From positions 1-20,514 of IMG/VR virus record IMGVR_UViG_3300044858_003939: 20,514 nt of DNA; one strand, 5' to 3'. Under the pieces are notes generated by a model. That model had not been told where the DNA came from. It did not search any database and worked only from the letters and a program-made list of their open reading frames with translations. The position numbers and the translations under genes are program-made. Each line of letters begins with the position of its first letter. Positions within the stretch are counted from its first letter, which is position 1. The stretch is from a virus. Shown here piece by piece: positions 13,567-20,514 of the stretch.

Positions 13567-14196
13567 ATGGCAACTGACACGGCAGTTTTTCCGAATGTGC
13601 AGATTCAGGGCAACCTCGCCGTTGCCGGAAACCTGCCATCGTATCCGCGCTCATCGCTCGCCACGGACACGAACCAGATTCTCCCGCTGCCATTCGAGAT
13701 CTGGCGCGTGTGGGATTCAGTCGGCACCGTGCTGCCAGCGACAAGCGCGACGGACGACCTCGGCTATTACACCGGCACGCACGGCACGGCTGGCAGCTAC
13801 ATCGGCACCAGCGACCTCAAGGGCGCTGGCGCAACCACGCGCTACGCTCGCTGCCTCAAAGTGCTTCCGCCTTCCTACGTCGCAGCCGCGACCGTGACGG
13901 TGCGGTTTTCCGCAGGCTGCATCACGACCATTGCCGACACCGCTGCGACGCTCATCGTGGACGTGCGCAAGGTCAGCCGCGACCGCACTGTTGGCGCAAA
14001 CCTTTACGCCGGAGCCGCTGTCAGCATCCGCAGCGTGACGCTTGCCGAGACTTCGTTTGCGCTCACGTCCTCGGGACTGTTGCCCGGCGACATGCTCGAC
14101 ATCAAAGCCGCCATTGCCGTGACCGACGCCGCTACCGGCACCGCCGTTATCGGCGCGTGGGCAGCGGCGGAGCTTTACACGTCCATTCAAGGCTAA
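13567..14196 (+). CDS. Unknown virion protein, beta-rich
   Basis: A 209-residue protein with high Ala, Thr, Val and Gly content and no catalytic motif. Residues about 38-60 (LPLPFEIWRVWDSVGTVLP) and 60-80 (DDLGYYTGTHGTAGSYIG) are distinctive. Beyond about 95 it alternates short strands typical of a jelly-roll or Ig-like structural domain. It starts three bases after the tube candidate and is followed by a 56-base gap. It may be a second tube or tube-decorating protein; I do not recognise the family. Confidence 0.5.
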   Translation: MATDTAVFPNVQIQGNLAVAGNLPSYPRSSLATDTNQILPLPFEIWRVWDSVGTVLPATSATDDLGYYTGTHGTAGSYIGTSDLKGAGATTRYARCLKVLPPSYVAAATVTVRFSAGCITTIADTAATLIVDVRKVSRDRTVGANLYAGAAVSIRSVTLAETSFALTSSGLLPGDMLDIKAAIAVTDAATGTAVIGAWAAAELYTSIQG

Positions 14197-14252
14197 CCAT
14201 TCACACCGCCGAAAGGCCGGGAGACGGAACCCGCAAACGTCAATCAAACCAC

Positions 14253-14840
14253 ATGGAAATTTTCGAGACAACAGACGAGGAATTGGCGCTGGCGCTCATC
14301 ACGGCGGGCGCGAAGCTGGCAGGCAGCGACACCGGAGACGTGCCGCCGTGCATCAACCACTACACGCCCGACCTTTGCCGTTCGCGCAGGCTGCTCCCGC
14401 AATCGCCCGTATCGCCGCAGGTATTCGAGAAGGCTGTCATCGAAGCGCGCGAGCGGAAGATCCCCGGCATCGTGACATGGCGCATCGTCAAGGACTCGGA
14501 ATTTGCCAAGGCAATCAAAGCGTGGGACGCAATGGTTGAGGAAATGCACAAGGCCAAAGCGGAGAAGCGCGAGCCGAACCTTCCTGACATTTCGACGGAA
14601 ACCGTGATGCAGGCGCTCTACATGCGCAGGCTGAACCACAAGCCGATGAAGGATCACATCTGGGTTGTCTGTCCCTCGCTATCGCTCGGAAAGGCCAGCG
14701 TGAAGGTGAAGCCGATTGACGGCGTGCCGGATGAAGTGTCCGCGCCGCTGAGTTACACAGCCGAGGGCACTGCCGTTTTCTGGAATTTGAACACCACAGC
14801 AGAGAACCGCGAAAAAATAGGAGCACCGAAAAAACCATGA
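14253..14840 (+). CDS. Unknown protein upstream of the tail chaperones
   Basis: This 195-residue protein starts at an ATG after an A/C-rich leader (caatcaaaccac). A longer in-frame opening from 13710 lies in the shadow of the preceding gene and is rejected. Residues about 5-20 and 90-130 look helical; residues 20-60 hold two Cys (CINHYTPDLC) and several Pro. The C-terminus (about 140-195) may be beta. The stop overlaps the chaperone ATG as ATGA. No family is recognised. Position suggests a tail-assembly or tube-associated role. Confidence 0.55.
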   Translation: MEIFETTDEELALALITAGAKLAGSDTGDVPPCINHYTPDLCRSRRLLPQSPVSPQVFEKAVIEARERKIPGIVTWRIVKDSEFAKAIKAWDAMVEEMHKAKAEKREPNLPDISTETVMQALYMRRLNHKPMKDHIWVVCPSLSLGKASVKVKPIDGVPDEVSAPLSYTAEGTAVFWNLNTTAENREKIGAPKKP

Positions 14841-15319
14841 GCGAAGAAATCACACCCGAAGAATCATCCTTTATCAACGCCAAGCGAGGCTTCGAGCTAT
14901 TCGGCACCTCGCTCGCGCCATACAGCGCCAGCCGCAAGGTGGCAGCGCAGACGATGGGGATGCAATGGCCGTTCATCGGCGAGGCCGCGCTTGCGCAGTT
15001 GCAGGCGACCAACATGTATCCCGGCGCGATCCGCGACACCGCAATCCTGCTTTGGCTATGCACGCTGCCAGACGCAAGCACGGCGCTGGCGCGTGGCGTG
15101 TGGACGCCTTCGCGGGCACTGTCCAAACCGGACGAGGCGCGCGACGCCGCGCTGGAATGGGCCGACAAATACGGCATCACCGATTCGAGCGGGCCGAAGT
15201 TTGGCGAGGCGTTCCAAGTGTTTTTCGGCATCGTGACCGGCGTGGATGCCGCGCAGTTCCGCATCGAGGTTGAGAAAGCGGGCGGCGGAGAATCAGGGGA
15301 CGAGCCGGGAAAAGTCTAG
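14837..15319 (+). CDS. Tail assembly chaperone, unshifted product (gpG-like)
   Basis: This 160-residue protein lies between the tube genes and the tape-measure gene, where siphophages encode a chaperone pair that coats the tape measure during tail assembly. It is mostly helical, with a central WPFIGEAALAQLQ and a conserved-looking AILLWLCTLPD. The last codons before the TAG are GGA AAA GTC, and with the preceding G they create the slippery heptamer GGGAAAA. Slipping back one base joins it to an otherwise startless frame ending at 15543. Lambda gpG/gpGT work the same way using GGGAAAG. The ATG at 14837 overlaps the previous stop. Sequence similarity to gpG is not obvious; the case rests on position and frameshift architecture. 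Confidence 0.75.
   Translation: MSEEITPEESSFINAKRGFELFGTSLAPYSASRKVAAQTMGMQWPFIGEAALAQLQATNMYPGAIRDTAILLWLCTLPDASTALARGVWTPSRALSKPDEARDAALEWADKYGITDSSGPKFGEAFQVFFGIVTGVDAAQFRIEVEKAGGGESGDEPGKV
15307..15313 (+). promoter_or_regulatory. -1 ribosomal frameshift slippery site GGGAAAA
   Basis: In the chaperone reading frame the bases read G GGA AAA, the X-XXY-YYZ form needed for tandem slippage by one base. It lies one sense codon (GTC) before the TAG at 15317-15319. No downstream pseudoknot was modelled. Confidence 0.85.
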
Positions 15320-15543
15320 CCTCGCAGTCGCAATGGGCGCATCTCATCGCTCACGTCCATGCGGTCTGCGGGGCTTCACCGGACGAAATCTGGCACCGGA
15401 TGCCGCTGGCCGAGGCGCTGCAATACGATGCAATATGGTGGCAGGACTTCGACCGGCAACGGCAGATGCACGCCTTCGACAAGGTGGCGCGAATTTACGT
15501 GCTTTCCGTGTTTGCCAAGGACGGCGTGGACGTGCTAGTCTAG
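15313..15543 (+). CDS. Frameshift extension of the tail chaperone (gpT-like part)
   Basis: After slippage, translation continues AGT CTA GCC TCG and so on to the TAG at 15541-15543, adding 76 residues. The fusion would have 235 residues. The added part begins SLASQSQWAHLIAHVHAV and continues through PDEIWHRMPLAEAL, IWWQDFDRQRQ and KVARIYVLSVFAKDG, a well-formed helical protein. The frame is open only from 15274, and no ATG, GTG or TTG precedes the start of recognisable protein, so it has no plausible start of its own. In lambda, the T part recruits the tube protein to the tape measure-chaperone complex. Confidence 0.8.
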   Translation, partial: SLASQSQWAHLIAHVHAVCGASPDEIWHRMPLAEALQYDAIWWQDFDRQRQMHAFDKVARIYVLSVFAKDGVDVLV

Positions 15544-15548
15544 CCGCC

Positions 15549-16238
15549 ATGCTCACGCTCGACACATCCAGCTTGGAAAAAGCACTGGCGGCAGTGCAGT
15601 CAGCGACAAAACGACCACTCGCAGATTCGCTCAACCGCGCCGCGCTGCACGTAATCATTGGCAGCGGAGCGGGGCCGGGAGCGATGAAGCTTACGCCAGT
15701 CGCGAAAAAGGAGAAAATCAAAACAGACTTGGAGCGAAGCCTTGGCGGGAAGAAAGCGTCTGAGGGCGTGAAAATCTACCGCAACCAATATGGCACATTC
15801 AGCCGCCGCACCTCGCGCAGCAAAGGTTCGGCAGGTGATTCGCTGCTGAAATACATCGCACTTTCACGCTTAAAAAAGCGCGGCATCGCAAAGCCGACGA
15901 GCGAACAAATTCAGACGCTGATGAACAAAATCTTAGCCAGTCGTTTGGCCGCGACTGGCTACACCGCTTTTGCCGGATGGCACAAGGCCGCGACCGCGCT
16001 AGGTGGCAGGGGCGTTCGCGGAGTAGATGCGAAGCGATTCGGTCAATCCGAGGCGCGACACGGAAGCGCGAGCAAGGCGACGCCGAATGATTTAGTCGTT
16101 ACGATCATTAACACAGCGCCGCAAGCCGAGAAAATCGGCAGCGGAGCGTTGCAGCAAGCGGTGGAAAACGCAGCGCAGGATCTTCTTAACTACGCGCAAA
16201 AAAAGCTGATGGAGCAAGCAAGGAAGGCGGGCTTCTGA
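15549..16238 (+). CDS. Basic protein upstream of the tape measure
   Basis: This 229-residue protein starts with an ATG six bases after the frameshift extension ends. An upstream in-frame ATG at 15246 lies inside the chaperone region and is rejected. The N-terminus has amphipathic helices (LEKALAAVQSATKRPLADSL). Residues about 50-110 are highly basic with Arg-Arg-Thr-Ser-Arg-Ser-Lys runs, and the C-terminus (about 190-229) is helical. The pattern loosely recalls minor tail or tail-completion proteins of the gpZ type, but I cannot identify a family. Only one base separates it from the tape-measure ATG. A role in tail assembly is inferred from position. Confidence 0.6.
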   Translation: MLTLDTSSLEKALAAVQSATKRPLADSLNRAALHVIIGSGAGPGAMKLTPVAKKEKIKTDLERSLGGKKASEGVKIYRNQYGTFSRRTSRSKGSAGDSLLKYIALSRLKKRGIAKPTSEQIQTLMNKILASRLAATGYTAFAGWHKAATALGGRGVRGVDAKRFGQSEARHGSASKATPNDLVVTIINTAPQAEKIGSGALQQAVENAAQDLLNYAQKKLMEQARKAGF

Positions 16239-16239
16239 T

Positions 16240-18192
16240 ATGGCAAAAAAAGCAGAGTTGAAGGCAGTGCTGTCAATGGACATGAGTCCATTTGCGCGCG
16301 GCGCTGCCAAGGCGCTGGCGACTGGCAAAGCCCTCGCCGCGCAGTTCGCGCGCAACCCCGTCAAGCTACTTGCCACGGGCGCATTTCTCGGCGCGGAGAA
16401 AGCCATCGGCGCTATCGGCGGCGCTATCGGAGGGCTGCCCAACTTGGCCGCGAAAGCCTTCGGCACGCTCGCCAAGGCTGGCGTGGTTGTCGGCGGAGTG
16501 TTTGCGGCTGGCGTTGTCCACGCATACAACTTCGGCGGGGAAATGCAGGACATGGCAGACCGCACAGGGATGCCGATTGGCAAGCTGCTTGTGCTCACTC
16601 AGGCGCTCCAAGATTGCGGTGTCGAGTTTGAGGGGCTGGTGCCAGCGGTCAAGAAGATGAACACCGCGCTTGTAGCGGCGGCGAAGTCAGGCAACGCCAG
16701 CGCATTCGAGCAAATCGGACTGAGCGTTCAGGAATTGCTGAACAAAGAACCAGCGGATCAGTTCGAGGCTGTCGCCACGGCAATCAGCAAGCTCGGCAGT
16801 ACGGCCGCTCGCACGAAGGCGGCAGTGGACATTTTCGGAAAAGCCGGTGTGAACATGCTGTCATTTTTCGCGGACGGCGAGGCGATGCAGACCGCTCGCG
16901 ACAGCCTCGGAAAACAGGCTGGCATCCTCGAAAAAAACGCAGCGGTATTCGACCGAATCAGCGACCGGCTCGGCAGGGTTGGCGCGAAGATTCGCGGCTT
17001 CTTCATTGGCGCGGGCGCTGGGCTGGCTGGCATCGTGGACAACTTGACCGCGCAGTTTGACAAGGTTGACCTTGCGCCGTTTGGCGAGAAGGTTGCCGAA
17101 ATGCTTAAAGAAGCGATGAAGTGGGGCTTCGCTCTCTGGGAAGATCCAATGGGAGTGATGGGATATTTTTGGGAAGTCACGAAAACCAAGGCGTTGGAAC
17201 TGGCTAACTGGCTACACGATGCCGTTGAAAACGCATTCCCCGGCATGGCCGTTGCCATCGAGAACGCTATCAGCAAGACGATTGCATGGGGGAAAATCAT
17301 CATCGGATACGCAACTCAGTTCGGCACGTTCCTGCTCGACGCGGCAAAAAGTTTTACGGCATGGATATCTAGTTGGTGGGAAAGCAGCGGCATTCCTGAG
17401 TTGTTGATTCTGGCCAAGGATAAAATTGAAGGGACACAGGAAAAAAATGCCGCGCCTATTCCGGGAATGGGCGGCCCTGCGGATAATACTCCCGGTGCCG
17501 GTGCTCGACACGATGCGCTGATGGCGGCAAAGAAGGCGGCCCGCGAAGGGTTTATCGGGCCGGTTATGCCAAAAAACCTTGCTGCGCGAACAGTAAACAA
17601 AGGCGAGGACATGGTTGCAGAGGGCATGGCGGCCCTCGCCAAGAACGCCAAGGGCGCAGCGGAGGCGCTGGAATCTGCCAAGGTTGGCGCGGATCACTTT
17701 GGCGCAAAGGCGCAGGCCGAGAAAGCCGAGGCCATGCGCAATAAAATCGAGCCAGCGGTGAAAAAGGCACAGGCGAGAATGAATGCGATTGGAGGAGGCG
17801 AAGAAAAAAAAGCAAAGCGGTGGCAGTCATTGGATGAATGGCGCAATCAGCAAATTCGCAATCTTCCGCAGCTTGTGAAGTGGTCGGTGCAACCCAAGCT
17901 TAACATTAACGCGCCGGGCGTGCGCGTGGGCGGGCTTCTCTCGCATCGCGAAATGGAGGGCTTCCGCACTAGGGCCGCAGCGCAAGGCATTGCGTCGCTG
18001 GACGGCGTGGCGACGCGCAGGCCGGGCGAGGTTCATGCCGGTGACGCGAGGCGGCGCAAAGCGTTCGAGAAAGAACAAGAGCGGAAAAGGCGCGGAGACC
18101 TCACAGACAAGGAAACGCTCGACGAAATGCTCACTGTGGCAAAGGACGCCCGCGACGCTAACAAAATAGTAGCCCAAGCAATCGCACAATGA
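16240..18192 (+). CDS. Tail tape measure protein
   Basis: This 650-residue protein probably sets tail length and is ejected with the DNA. Residues about 45-105 are Gly/Ala-rich and hydrophobic (AIGGAIGG, then VVVGGVFAAGVV), and another hydrophobic stretch lies near 248-262 (GFFIGAGAGLAGI). Residues 105-240 match the usual tape-measure core: FGGEMQDMADRTGMP, helices with L-x-VLTQALQDCGV, IGLSVQELL, and AAVDIFGKAGVNML. The C-terminal third is highly charged and helical (Lys, Glu, Arg). By the common rule of about 1.5 angstroms per residue, the tail would be roughly 95-100 nm. The stop overlaps the next ATG as ATGA. It is the longest tail gene seen. Confidence 0.9.
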   Translation: MAKKAELKAVLSMDMSPFARGAAKALATGKALAAQFARNPVKLLATGAFLGAEKAIGAIGGAIGGLPNLAAKAFGTLAKAGVVVGGVFAAGVVHAYNFGGEMQDMADRTGMPIGKLLVLTQALQDCGVEFEGLVPAVKKMNTALVAAAKSGNASAFEQIGLSVQELLNKEPADQFEAVATAISKLGSTAARTKAAVDIFGKAGVNMLSFFADGEAMQTARDSLGKQAGILEKNAAVFDRISDRLGRVGAKIRGFFIGAGAGLAGIVDNLTAQFDKVDLAPFGEKVAEMLKEAMKWGFALWEDPMGVMGYFWEVTKTKALELANWLHDAVENAFPGMAVAIENAISKTIAWGKIIIGYATQFGTFLLDAAKSFTAWISSWWESSGIPELLILAKDKIEGTQEKNAAPIPGMGGPADNTPGAGARHDALMAAKKAAREGFIGPVMPKNLAARTVNKGEDMVAEGMAALAKNAKGAAEALESAKVGADHFGAKAQAEKAEAMRNKIEPAVKKAQARMNAIGGGEEKKAKRWQSLDEWRNQQIRNLPQLVKWSVQPKLNINAPGVRVGGLLSHREMEGFRTRAAAQGIASLDGVATRRPGEVHAGDARRRKAFEKEQERKRRGDLTDKETLDEMLTVAKDARDANKIVAQAIAQ

Positions 18193-18902
18193 GCGCACTC
18201 CATTACATCGAAGATTCGACCTTCATCCAAGTCAAGCCGCCGCAGTGGAATCGCAACTTCACCGGCGAGTTTGACACATGCACCGTCACCTATCAGGGAG
18301 CGCAGTATCGCGCGAAGGCGTTCATGGATTCGCTCGGCGCATACGGCACGCTGTCATGCACGGACGAGGCAGGCGCGAATCTGAACGATGCCAGCATGTT
18401 TCTGGACACCTGGACGAGCGATGACAACCCAGTGCTGCCAACCGTCACGCTGAACTACAAGGGACTGCGCGGCGGGGCGGCGCGTGGCGTGCTAGCCGAG
18501 GACGACACATCGCTTCAAACCGCGCAGACGACCAAGCAAATCACCGATGCAACTTCGGTAAACTACCAGAAAACAATCACCTGCTCAGTCACCTATGTTA
18601 GTTCACGGACAACTTACAAATGGGCGGCGCTTGCCAACCCCGGTGCGACGCCGACTTATTCCGCCGTGCGCAACATCCCCGTGCTAAACATGGGCAGCGC
18701 GGCAATCCGGCAAATGACATTTTCTGGAATGGTTGACGACGCAGGGGAACCCACTGACACAATTCCAACAGGTGACGCAACCGCCGTGTTCAACACATTC
18801 TCGGCAGTTTCGCAGACCACGTCCTTCACCGTGTCGGAAGTTGTTCCCGGCAAGCTTTGGACGTGCCAGAGCGTGAATGAATACATCCTGAAAGGAGCCT
18901 GA
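18189..18902 (+). CDS. Distal tail protein, unknown family
   Basis: A 237-residue protein whose ATG overlaps the tape-measure stop. It is rich in Thr, Ser and aromatic residues, with few charged helices, as in virion beta proteins. Notable segments are FIQVKPPQWNRNFTGEFD near the N-terminus, a central TLNYKGLRGG, and FTVSEVVPGKLWTCQSVNEYI at the end. Position directly after the tape measure is that of a distal tail or minor tail protein, but the family is not recognised. A GAAAGGAG run just before its stop probably serves as the ribosome-binding site of the next gene, one of the few clear ones in the window. Confidence 0.5.
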   Translation: MSALHYIEDSTFIQVKPPQWNRNFTGEFDTCTVTYQGAQYRAKAFMDSLGAYGTLSCTDEAGANLNDASMFLDTWTSDDNPVLPTVTLNYKGLRGGAARGVLAEDDTSLQTAQTTKQITDATSVNYQKTITCSVTYVSSRTTYKWAALANPGATPTYSAVRNIPVLNMGSAAIRQMTFSGMVDDAGEPTDTIPTGDATAVFNTFSAVSQTTSFTVSEVVPGKLWTCQSVNEYILKGA

Positions 18903-19729
18903 TGGCATTTCCAAGCAAGCCGGAGCCAGCAAAGAACGGGTGGATTAACCGCAGCATCGAGCGGTTCAAGGCGTGGGCCTATTCGCGCCAGCCGATTCCG
19001 AACCAGCAGGATTTCGACGTGACCGAAGGCGTTGACGGCGTGCGCTTTTCCATCAAGAAAAAGCTGCTACCGCCAGAGCCTAAGCGCGAGCATCGGCAGT
19101 TTCACATCGAAGCAGCCGGGAGCAAAAAGCTGCGCGTGTTCAACGGCACAATTTTCGGGCAACTGCCAACCGGATTCTCGGCGAATGACAACCCGGTGTT
19201 CGAGATAACGGCGCGCGTGGATTCGTCGCCACTTCAAAGCGGGGACAAGATTTACGCGAAGGTGACGTGGAACAGGACTGTCAGTGCGTTTGGTAACATC
19301 GCGAGCACCATCACCACCCGCACGGTGGAGGCGGCGGCAACGGTGCCAACAAATGATTACCTGACCGCGACAAGGCACTACCTACTTGCCACGATCACGC
19401 TGCCAGCCTCGAACGTTCCGGTTGTTAGTCAAAGCCGATGGGGGCCGATTGACGACCTGCCGGGGACGGCCTCCGATAACTACACGCTCCGCTACGGTGC
19501 AACCGGCACGGCTGATACCGCATACTACGATTTACTTTACACAAGCAAAGGGCACAAGTCGGACGGCTCAGACATCGCGCCAAGCTATAATTCGATTCAG
19601 ACCTATCAAAGCGGCCTTTGCAGAGTCTATAACGATGCGGGAACGATGAAGATTTTCATCGCGCCGATCACGGTGAACTCAATCGGCCAAATCACATGGA
19701 TCGGCCCCGAGGCGCAGGCGTGGCCGTAA
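18902..19729 (+). CDS. Tail tip or fibre-associated protein, unknown family
   Basis: This 275-residue protein starts in a TGATG overlap and is preceded by a good Shine-Dalgarno (gaaaggag). Residues 1-70 are basic and mixed, with Lys-Lys-Lys and Pro-rich parts. From about 75 onwards it is beta-rich, with many Thr, Tyr, Ser and Asn residues (NYTLRYGATGTADTAYYDL, then VYNDAGTMKIFIAPITV) and a final IGQITWIGPEAQAWP. No enzyme motif is visible. It lies between a distal tail candidate and a fibre-like gene, so a tail-tip or receptor-contact role is plausible. It ends the operon: a fresh promoter starts four bases after its stop. Confidence 0.5.
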   Translation: MAFPSKPEPAKNGWINRSIERFKAWAYSRQPIPNQQDFDVTEGVDGVRFSIKKKLLPPEPKREHRQFHIEAAGSKKLRVFNGTIFGQLPTGFSANDNPVFEITARVDSSPLQSGDKIYAKVTWNRTVSAFGNIASTITTRTVEAAATVPTNDYLTATRHYLLATITLPASNVPVVSQSRWGPIDDLPGTASDNYTLRYGATGTADTAYYDLLYTSKGHKSDGSDIAPSYNSIQTYQSGLCRVYNDAGTMKIFIAPITVNSIGQITWIGPEAQAWP

Positions 19730-19732
19730 AAC

Positions 19733-19761
19733 TTGACGCACTCCCGAAACTCCGCTACAAC
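19733..19761 (+). promoter_or_regulatory. Promoter for the tail-fibre gene
   Basis: TTGACG (19733-19738), a 17-base spacer and TACAAC (19756-19761) end eight bases before the ATG at 19770. The CCGCTACAA core is the same as in the internal capsid promoter at 6972-6999. Confidence 0.6.
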
Positions 19762-19769
19762 CCAACATC

Positions 19770-20514
19770 ATGCCGCGCGACCTTGACCTGACATTCGACA
19801 TCTCCACCGGGGCGCTCACACTCGACCGCGTTGTTGGCAACTACGTCAAACGCTCGGAAACGCTCACGCTGTCCGTGACCATCGTTTCCAACGGCGCATC
19901 GGCTACCATCCCGGCAGGACTTGTCGGCACGCTCAAACCCGTCAACACCTACGGCACCACGCTCGCGCAGTGGACGACGTTCGCCCAGGTTGGCGCGACG
20001 AACGTCTATACGGCCTCGACCACGATCAACGCCGCCGCCGTCTCGACGCTTCTCGGCACGACCACGGAGCAAGCCAACTGTGTGTTCGACTTCGCTGGCG
20101 CTGGCGTGGTGGAGTCTGACACGCTCGCGCTTGTCCTCAAGAACAACGTGACGCGCGACGATGACACCGCACCCACCGCGCTGCTCAACCGCAACGATTT
20201 CCTCGTCACGAACGGCACCGGCCTGCTCGTCAACGTCGCAGCGGGCTACGCGGCGAACGGCGCATTCGTGGCAGCGCAGTCATCGCTGGCAATCACCAAC
20301 GCAACGAACTACATCGAGGTGACAGCGGCAGGCGTGGCCAGCGTCAACACCACGGCATTCACGGCTGGCAGCTACCCGCTGGCAACGGTTGTCGCGAGCG
20401 CAGGCGCAATCACGGCCAACACCGACTTGCGCGCGTGGATTACGCCGAAGCCAGCAGCGGCAGGCGGAGTAACCTCCATCACCGGCACAGCGAACGAAAT
20501 CACCGTGACCGGCA
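19770..20514 (+). CDS. Tail fibre or receptor-binding protein, 5' part only
   Basis: The frame is open from the ATG at 19770 to the end of the window (248 codons seen). Residues about 1-125 form a Thr/Val-rich beta domain (LDLTFDISTGALTLDRVVGNY, then repeated short strands), resembling the N-terminal attachment domains of baseplate-upper or fibre proteins. Residues about 130-230 include NATNYIEVTAAGVASVN and YPLATVVASAGAITANTDLR, a common pattern in phage fibres. The visible end (GVTSITGTANEITVTG) begins a typical beta-repeat shaft. The protein is truncated by the window, not by mutation. It has its own promoter, as suits a swappable host-range gene. Confidence 0.7.
   Translation, partial: MPRDLDLTFDISTGALTLDRVVGNYVKRSETLTLSVTIVSNGASATIPAGLVGTLKPVNTYGTTLAQWTTFAQVGATNVYTASTTINAAAVSTLLGTTTEQANCVFDFAGAGVVESDTLALVLKNNVTRDDDTAPTALLNRNDFLVTNGTGLLVNVAAGYAANGAFVAAQSSLAITNATNYIEVTAAGVASVNTTAFTAGSYPLATVVASAGAITANTDLRAWITPKPAAAGGVTSITGTANEITVTG

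Noticed and set aside
13710-14252. In-frame extension of the 195-residue protein upstream of 14253
   Set aside because: The extension is His/Arg-rich shadow sequence of the 209-residue virion gene in another frame.
15246-15548. In-frame extension of the basic protein upstream of its ATG at 15549
   Set aside because: The extra 101 residues fall in the chaperone and frameshift region, which reads as good protein in other frames, and the extension itself is Arg/Gly-rich and unstructured.
1-20514. tRNA genes, CRISPR arrays, insertion sequences, attachment sites
   Set aside because: I saw no cloverleaf-like sequences, no regularly spaced direct repeats, no transposase and no integrase or attachment core; absence by eye is not proof.

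Overview
The window is a contiguous late (virion) region of a tailed double-stranded DNA phage or prophage with a long non-contractile tail, siphovirus-like and lambda/HK97-like in gene order. Every convincing gene is on the + strand and the genes are tightly packed. Many junctions overlap as ATGA, GTGA, TAATG or TGATG, so translation is probably coupled along several operons. Most of the DNA is GC-rich, and most starts lack a clear Shine-Dalgarno sequence, having A/C-rich leaders instead. That style fits a GC-rich Gram-negative host with weak Shine-Dalgarno use; Verrucomicrobiota is my guess, and nothing here proves it. No integrase, repressor, lysis or replication gene, tRNA or CRISPR is visible.

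Packaging (25-3403): an HNH nuclease domain fused to a Nu1-like small terminase, a second AT-rich HNH nuclease, and a lambda gpA-type large terminase, joined by ATGA overlaps. A 56-residue membrane peptide follows (3410-3580). A gap of about 430 bases (3581-4013) holds candidate promoters, a rho-independent terminator, a long imperfect hairpin and a run of nine G.

Head (4014-8749): a protein with a beta-rich N-terminus and a gpW/DUF6148-like C-terminus, a lambda-type portal, a 34-residue lysine-rich peptide, a protease-scaffold-capsid fusion with a possible internal promoter and start, and a small probable decoration protein. A strong terminator closes this module.

Cargo cassette (about 8816-12177): a Cys-rich mini-protein, a 39-residue basic peptide, a TPR/GT9-like glycosyltransferase, a SAM methyltransferase and a GT4-like glycosyltransferase. 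It lies between a terminator and a new promoter and carries its own promoter-like sequence overlapped by a perfect inverted repeat. It looks like a moron-type sugar-modification cassette inserted between head and connector genes.

Connector and tail (12208-20514): head-tail joining and tail-completion candidates, a coiled-coil peptide, a tail-tube candidate, two unknown proteins, a tail-assembly chaperone pair joined by a -1 frameshift at GGGAAAA, a 229-residue basic protein, a 650-residue tape measure, two distal tail proteins, and the start of a tail-fibre or receptor-binding gene that runs off the window. Several modules begin with similar sigma70-like promoters (TTGACr, 16-17 bases, TACAAm or related) placed only a few bases before the start codon.
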